Made by a program: the position numbers and the translations under genes. Below are positions 24,616 through 28,767 of a stretch of DNA of 28,767 nucleotides, piece by piece (position 1 is the first letter of the stretch; every line of letters begins with the position of its first letter). The notes beneath the pieces are model-generated. The model had not been told where the DNA came from. It did no database searches and saw nothing but the letters and a program-made list of their open reading frames with translations. Location: positions 1 through 28,767 of the forward strand of contig JAEXMK010000253.1 in the NCBI GenBank assembly GCA_023444445.1, written 5' to 3'. The stretch comes from Pseudomonadota bacterium (GTDB lineage Bacteria; Pseudomonadota; Alphaproteobacteria; Rhizobiales; Rhizobiaceae).

Positions 24616-25190
24616 TTCAACATCTCCAGAGAGGCATTTTTATTGGCGGCGCGGTGGGCGAGACTTTCCATCTTGCGCCGCTGGAAGCCGCTGACGAGGC
24701 CGTAGACGGCGACATAGGCAATGACGGCGCTGATGGCGGCTGGAAACAGGGCGCCGATGGTCATGGGTTCCAGCACCGGCGTCCATATCTGCCGGAATTC
24801 GAGATGGCTGAACAGCGCCACAAAATCCACATGCGCCGCACTGGCGGTCTTCTGCCGGCCGAGGATGAAGTGCCCCAGCTCCCAGGTGGACGCCCAGATG
24901 AACGGAAATGTCAAAGGATTGGCGAAGGTGGTGCCTAGCGCTGCCGCCACGAGATTGACGCGCATGAGGAAACCCAGCGCCATCGCGATGATGATATGGA
25001 CCCCGAGAAAGGGTGTCCACGCCACGCCGACACCAATGGCGACACCCGCGGCAACCGAATGGGGAGAGGCCGAAAGCCTGAGAAGGCGCAGCTTCATATA
25101 GCGCAGCGACCGGGAAAAACCGGTGCGCGGCCAAAACAGGTCACGAATCTTTTCTGAAAAACCAACGGGTTCACGGCGACGAAACGGCAT
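24612..25190 (-). CDS. DUF2062 membrane protein
   Basis: A 192-residue protein of the DUF2062 family with two or three hydrophobic helices (about 47-80, 88-105, 140-165). The conserved segments are [24 protein letters not shown] and [22 protein letters not shown]. Function is unknown; the family is a frequent neighbour of acpS. It is coupled to acpS by an ATGA overlap. No clear ribosome-binding site precedes its ATG. Confidence 0.9.
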   Translation of the reverse strand: MPFRRREPVGFSEKIRDLFWPRTGFSRSLRYMKLRLLRLSASPHSVAAGVAIGVGVAWTPFLGVHIIIAMALGFLMRVNLVAAALGTTFANPLTFPFIWASTWELGHFILGRQKTASAAHVDFVALFSHLEFRQIWTPVLEPMTIGALFPAAISAVIAYVAVYGLVSGFQRRKMESLAHRAANKNASLEMLK

Positions 25191-25353
25191 GGGTGCAGTT
25201 TATTTCATCACTCGGGTCGAGCCAAGAGCATCAAAGATGACGCAAGGATTTCTTTTGCTGGTCTATTCCCCGCGTCCGTCATGCCGCCCTGAGCTGGCAT
25301 TCCGCCGATACTGCGTGGCTTCACCAGATGAATACGAAGCTTGCCGGACACTC

Positions 25354-25445
25354 TGACGTCATCCTCGGGCTTGTCCCGAGGATCTGCAACCGATTGATTT
25401 AATTCGACGTGATAAGATTCTTAGGACAAGCCCAAGAATGACGCC
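25354..25445. repeat. Imperfect inverted repeat element upstream of the DUF2062 gene
   Basis: The left arm 25354-25385 (TGACGTCATCCTCGGGCTTG...) and the right arm 25415-25445 (...ACAAGCCCAAGAATGACGCC) are inverted copies with several mismatches, separated by 29 bp of AT-rich spacer. The motif GTCATCCTCGGGCTTGTCC is a dispersed intergenic palindrome I recall from Rhizobiales genomes. A related GTCATGCCGCCCTGAG stretch lies nearby at about 25278-25293. It is not coding. Confidence 0.65.
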
Positions 25446-25640
25446 GAGGAAATAAGCAGCCTCTCGCCGTCAACTTCGCTTCAAGAGCAACGTGTCCGGT
25501 CATTTAGACCGGACAAAGGTGGACGCCCGCTTGAAGCGCGCATCTACATCGTTTTGCGAGACACAACGATGTACAGGCCGATACGGCTAGACCTCCCTGG
25601 CCGCATACGCATGGCGAAGGGCTGCCATGCGCTCAGCGCA

Positions 25641-25787
25641 TTACCGGCGGAACAGACCGCGGTCAATTTCGCGCTGGCGGAACTCGAGGTCGACATTCGA
25701 TACCGAGCCGCTGAGGTATTCGAATTCGCGTTCCTGCGAGGTCTTGCCACGAACGGCACGGGCGATTTTGCGAAGCGGAGTAAACAT
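25641..25787 (-). CDS. Small DUF3563-like protein, 48 residues
   Basis: A 48-residue basic protein, MFTPLRKIARAVRGKTSQER then EFEYLSGSVSNVDLEFRQREIDRGLFRR. The C-terminal EYLSGSVSNVDLEFRQREID matches my memory of DUF3563, whose members carry the pattern YL..S.D..DLE.R.R.ID. The frame is open for 48 further codons upstream, but the ATG chosen has AGGA about 9 nt before it and starts the conserved part. It lies in the otherwise gene-free 794-nt gap between rsh and the DUF2062 gene. Function unknown; a small amphipathic basic N-terminus suggests membrane or nucleic-acid contact. Confidence 0.7.
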   Translation of the reverse strand: MFTPLRKIARAVRGKTSQEREFEYLSGSVSNVDLEFRQREIDRGLFRR

Positions 25788-25984
25788 GATTTTCGGTCCT
25801 TTCGGTTTGGAACTGGCGTTTCTCATCGGTGTAAGTTCACCGGCACGCCGCGTTTCCTTCTCTTCAATTTCTGAAAGGAAGATAGCCACAAACCGTCTCC
25901 GCGACCAGAGACAGGAAAAGGCCGCTGCCATGCATTCAGCGCATAACAGCGGCCTTCAGGTATTTTCCAGAGATCAAAAATGCC

Positions 25985-28219
25985 TCAATCGAAGGCACGC
26001 GTGACAGTTGACACGCAATCCAGATCCTTGAGCTGCGACAGCAACTGGTTCAGCTGCCGCAAATCCCAGACTTCGACATCCAGTGCCAGCTCGGAGAAGT
26101 CCGTACCGATGCGGACCATGTTGAGCCCGCGGATGTTGACGTCGAGTGTTGCGATCGATTGCGCCACCGAGGCGAGCGTGCCCGGCTCGTTCAGCGCATT
26201 GATCATCACCCGCGCCATGAAGCGCGACTTGTTTGCTTCGTCCAGATCCCAGCGCACATCGATCCAGCGTTCCGGCTCGTCGTCAAAACGCTGAAGCGCC
26301 GGCGCCTGAATGGGATAGATGGTGATGCCCTTGCCTTTTTCCATGATGCCGACGATGCGATCACCCGGAACCGCGCCGGCGGAACCGAAATGCACGTCGA
26401 CATTGCCGGAAAGACCACGGATGGGCAGCGGGTCTGGCCCGTCCAGCATTTCGGCCGCGCCGTCATCTTCCAGAACGGAGCGCGACTTGCCGGGAATCTT
26501 GAAGACCATGCCGGAGGCGCTGCGCATGTTGAACCAGCCATCGTCGCCGGTCATCTTCACCGTCACACGCTCGTCCTGATAATCCGGGAACACCGCGCGC
26601 AGGACATCGAGTGAGGAAACCTCGCCACGGCCAACGGCGGCGATGGCATCCTCGACATCCTTCTGCGCCAGGCGATGCAGCACGGGTTTCAGCGCTTCCC
26701 GCGAGAAGGCCTTGCCGGCACGCTCGAAGGTGCGCTCGAGAATACGATAGCCGAGGCCGGAATATTGCTTCCGGATGGCCATACGGGTGGCGCGGCGAAT
26801 GGCAGAGCGGGCCTTGCCCGTGACCACCACTTCTTCCCATGCGGCGGGCGGCACCTGCACGCCGGAGCGGATGATTTCCACCTCGTCGCCATTGTTGAGC
26901 CGGGTCACGAGCGGCATGATCCGCCCGTTGATCTTGGCGCCGACCGTGGTGTCGCCGATATTGGTGTGCACCGCATAGGCGAAATCGATGGGCGTTGCGC
27001 CACGCGGCAGGGCAATCAGCTTGCCCTTGGGCGTGAAGCAGAAAACCTGGTCCTGGAAAAGTTCGAGCTTGGTGTGCTCGAGGAATTCTTCCGGGCTGTC
27101 GCCTTCTGCCAGCGATTCGATGGTGTGGCGCAGCCAGGAATAGGCATTGCTTTCTTTCGAAAGCAGGTCGCCCTCCCCGTTTTCGCCATCCTTGTAGAGC
27201 GCATGGGCGGCGATGCCGAATTCGGCGATCTCGTGCATGCGCTTGGTGCGAATCTGCAGTTCGATACGCTGGCGCGACGGGCCGACGATCGTGGTGTGGA
27301 TGGAGCGATAGTCGTTCTGCTTCGGCGTGGAGATGTAATCCTTGAAGCGACCAGGAACCACGCGCCAGCGGGTGTGCACGATGCCAAGCGCCCGGTAGCA
27401 GGCGGGGATATCATCGACCAGAATGCGGAAGCCGTAGACGTCGGACAGTTGCTCAAAAGAGAGCGACTTCGACTGCATCTTGCGGAATACCGAATACGGT
27501 TTTTTCTGTCGGCCTTTTACGCCCGCACCCAAAAGGCCGTTGGCCACCAGCAACTCCCGCAGTTCGTCCTCGATCTTCTTGATCAGGCCTTCATTGCGGG
27601 TTTCCAGTTCCTGCAGGCGGTTGGTGACCGTCTCATAGGCTTCCGGGTTGAGATAACGGAAGGACAGATCCTCCAGCTCGTCGCGCATATCCTGCATACC
27701 CATGCGGCCGGCGAGCGGCGCATAGATTTCCATGGTCTCCTCGGAAATGCGGCTGCGCTTGTCGGCCGGCATATATTCCATGGTACGCATGTTGTGCAGG
27801 CGGTCGGCGAGCTTCACCAGGAGAACGCGAACGTCGTCGGAAATGGCGAGCAGCAATTTGCGCAGGTTCTCAGCCTGCTTCGCCTTGCGGGTGACGAGAT
27901 CGAGCTTCTTGAGTTTGGTGAGCCCTTCCACCAGTCGGCCGATATCTTCGCCGAACAATTCGTCGATTTCAGCGCGAGTGGCGGTAGTGTCCTCGATCGT
28001 ATCGTGCAGCAGCGCCACCGCGATAGTCGATTCGTCGAGATGCATTTCGGTGAGGATCGCGGCAACTTCCAGCGGATGCGAAATATAGGGGTCGCCATTG
28101 GCCCGCTTCTGCTGGCCATGTTTCTGCATGGCATACACATAGGCCTTGTTCAGCAGGGCCTCATTCGCATCCGGTTTGTATTTTTGAACCCGCTCGACGA
28201 GTTCGTATTGCCGCATCAT
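25985..28219 (-). CDS. rsh: Bifunctional (p)ppGpp synthetase/hydrolase Rsh
   Basis: A 744-residue RelA/SpoT homolog, the sole long-form enzyme expected in rhizobia. The HD hydrolase domain (about residues 25-200) holds His72-Asp73 in ALLHDTIEDT. The synthetase domain (about 235-350) carries GRFKDYISTPKQNDYRSIHTT (290-310). A TGS domain lies at about 388-450 and a C-terminal ACT domain at about 665-744. It makes and degrades the stringent-response alarmone. The start MMRQYELVERV gives the usual length; 20 further open codons upstream were rejected. It lies 132 nt downstream of rpoZ, whose product is itself a ppGpp target in some bacteria. Confidence 0.96.
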   Translation of the reverse strand: MMRQYELVERVQKYKPDANEALLNKAYVYAMQKHGQQKRANGDPYISHPLEVAAILTEMHLDESTIAVALLHDTIEDTTATRAEIDELFGEDIGRLVEGLTKLKKLDLVTRKAKQAENLRKLLLAISDDVRVLLVKLADRLHNMRTMEYMPADKRSRISEETMEIYAPLAGRMGMQDMRDELEDLSFRYLNPEAYETVTNRLQELETRNEGLIKKIEDELRELLVANGLLGAGVKGRQKKPYSVFRKMQSKSLSFEQLSDVYGFRILVDDIPACYRALGIVHTRWRVVPGRFKDYISTPKQNDYRSIHTTIVGPSRQRIELQIRTKRMHEIAEFGIAAHALYKDGENGEGDLLSKESNAYSWLRHTIESLAEGDSPEEFLEHTKLELFQDQVFCFTPKGKLIALPRGATPIDFAYAVHTNIGDTTVGAKINGRIMPLVTRLNNGDEVEIIRSGVQVPPAAWEEVVVTGKARSAIRRATRMAIRKQYSGLGYRILERTFERAGKAFSREALKPVLHRLAQKDVEDAIAAVGRGEVSSLDVLRAVFPDYQDERVTVKMTGDDGWFNMRSASGMVFKIPGKSRSVLEDDGAAEMLDGPDPLPIRGLSGNVDVHFGSAGAVPGDRIVGIMEKGKGITIYPIQAPALQRFDDEPERWIDVRWDLDEANKSRFMARVMINALNEPGTLASVAQSIATLDVNIRGLNMVRIGTDFSELALDVEVWDLRQLNQLLSQLKDLDCVSTVTRAFD

Positions 28220-28351
28220 GCGATATTCCACAAAAAGAAAGCGCGCCAACCATGGGGTCGGCGCACAATGCTGCATCAATAGGGATCAGATTATGACGGC
28301 AACTATTGACAGACGGTAACCACCGCCCGGCAAAGACGTCATAAAATCCTA

Positions 28352-28741
28352 TCAATAATCGTCATTTTTTTCCGGCGGCACAAGGCCTTCGATGCCAGCC
28401 AGCAGTTCTTCCTCCGACATCTGGTCGAAAGTCACGGTTTCCGGCTGGTCGTCGTCTTCGCTGTCGGCAGATGCGGCTGCAAGCGTAACCGGATCGGGCT
28501 CGGGCTCGTCAACTTCCACATGCTTCTGCAGCGAATGGATGAGGTCTTCCTTCAGATCGTCGGGAGACAGGGTCTCGTCGGCGATTTCGCGCAGCGCCAC
28601 GACAGGGTTTTTGTCGTTATCGCGGTCAACCGTGATGGAGGACCCTTGAGAAATCTGGCGCGCACGGTGGCTGGCGAGAAGCACCAGTTCGAAACGGTTG
28701 TCTACTTTATCAATGCAATCTTCAACTGTGACGCGGGCCAT
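28352..28741 (-). CDS. rpoZ: RNA polymerase omega subunit
   Basis: A 129-residue omega subunit. The conserved core [31 protein letters not shown] (residues 1-31) and [15 protein letters not shown] is followed by an acidic tail of about 60 residues ([18 protein letters not shown]), as in other alphaproteobacteria. Omega helps fold and attach the beta' subunit. AAAGGACAGGCA provides the ribosome-binding site. It precedes rsh on the same strand, probably in one transcript. Confidence 0.95.
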   Translation of the reverse strand: MARVTVEDCIDKVDNRFELVLLASHRARQISQGSSITVDRDNDKNPVVALREIADETLSPDDLKEDLIHSLQKHVEVDEPEPDPVTLAAASADSEDDDQPETVTFDQMSEEELLAGIEGLVPPEKNDDY

Positions 28742-28767
28742 TGCCTGTCCTTTGCGTGTCGTAATGT

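Noticed and set aside
26675..28282. Plus-strand open frame of 535 codons opposite rsh
   Set aside because: It is the antisense shadow of rsh in a GC-rich genome; no recognisable domain, and the rsh protein is unambiguous.
1..28767. CRISPR array, tRNA/rRNA genes, insertion sequences, prophage or defence genes
   Set aside because: No regularly spaced repeats, no cloverleaf-like or rRNA sequence, and no transposase, integrase or known defence domain was seen in any frame.

Overview
The window reads as a stretch of ordinary chromosome from an Agrobacterium/Rhizobium-type alphaproteobacterium (family Rhizobiaceae). The basis is the minus-strand order rpoZ, rsh, a DUF2062 gene, acpS, lepB, rnc, era ... 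recO, a 744-residue bifunctional Rsh, high-GC codon use, and several intergenic palindromic repeats of the kind known from rhizobia (RIME-like elements). I see no tRNA, rRNA, CRISPR array, transposase, phage gene or plasmid gene. The protein set looks very close to Agrobacterium tumefaciens/fabrum; that is recognition, not a database result.

Layout. 1-234: a terminator of an upstream gene and a RIME-like repeat. 235-1880: a YedK/SRAP abasic-site protein and a YnfA membrane protein (minus), then a Nudix hydrolase (plus). 1997-3567: three small plus-strand genes of unknown role (TIGR02301 family, an 85-residue protein, an exported protein). 3690-6578: a tight plus-strand set of YgfZ-type folate-binding protein, HD hydrolase, tyrosine-phosphatase-like protein and MscS channel, closed by a terminator. 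6706-7438: zinT behind a palindrome resembling a Zur operator. 7634-10489: a minus-strand NitT/TauT-type ABC importer (binding protein, ATPase, permease) with a repeat between the binding-protein and ATPase genes. 10780-12339: a fusion of an MhqO-like ring-cleaving dioxygenase and an MhqD-like hydrolase. 12607-16882: DUF2339 membrane protein, HD phosphohydrolase and MOSC protein in one operon. 16996-19115: a divergent methyltransferase and MFS transporter. 19280-28741: the minus-strand housekeeping block.

How the genes work together. The housekeeping block combines the omega subunit of RNA polymerase, (p)ppGpp metabolism, acyl-carrier-protein activation, signal peptidase, rRNA processing and ribosome assembly (rnc, era) and recombination repair (recO). 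A Crp/Fnr-type regulator and an orphan receiver protein sit between era and recO. The accessory genes cover zinc acquisition, an importer of unknown substrate, quinone/aromatic detoxification and osmotic protection.

No clear undescribed multi-gene system was found. The points most worth a second look are the dioxygenase-hydrolase fusion, the four RIME-like elements (one inside an operon, and in orientations that bracket gene modules), a repeat that supplies the stop codon of recO, and a probable 48-residue DUF3563 protein in the rsh-DUF2062 gap.
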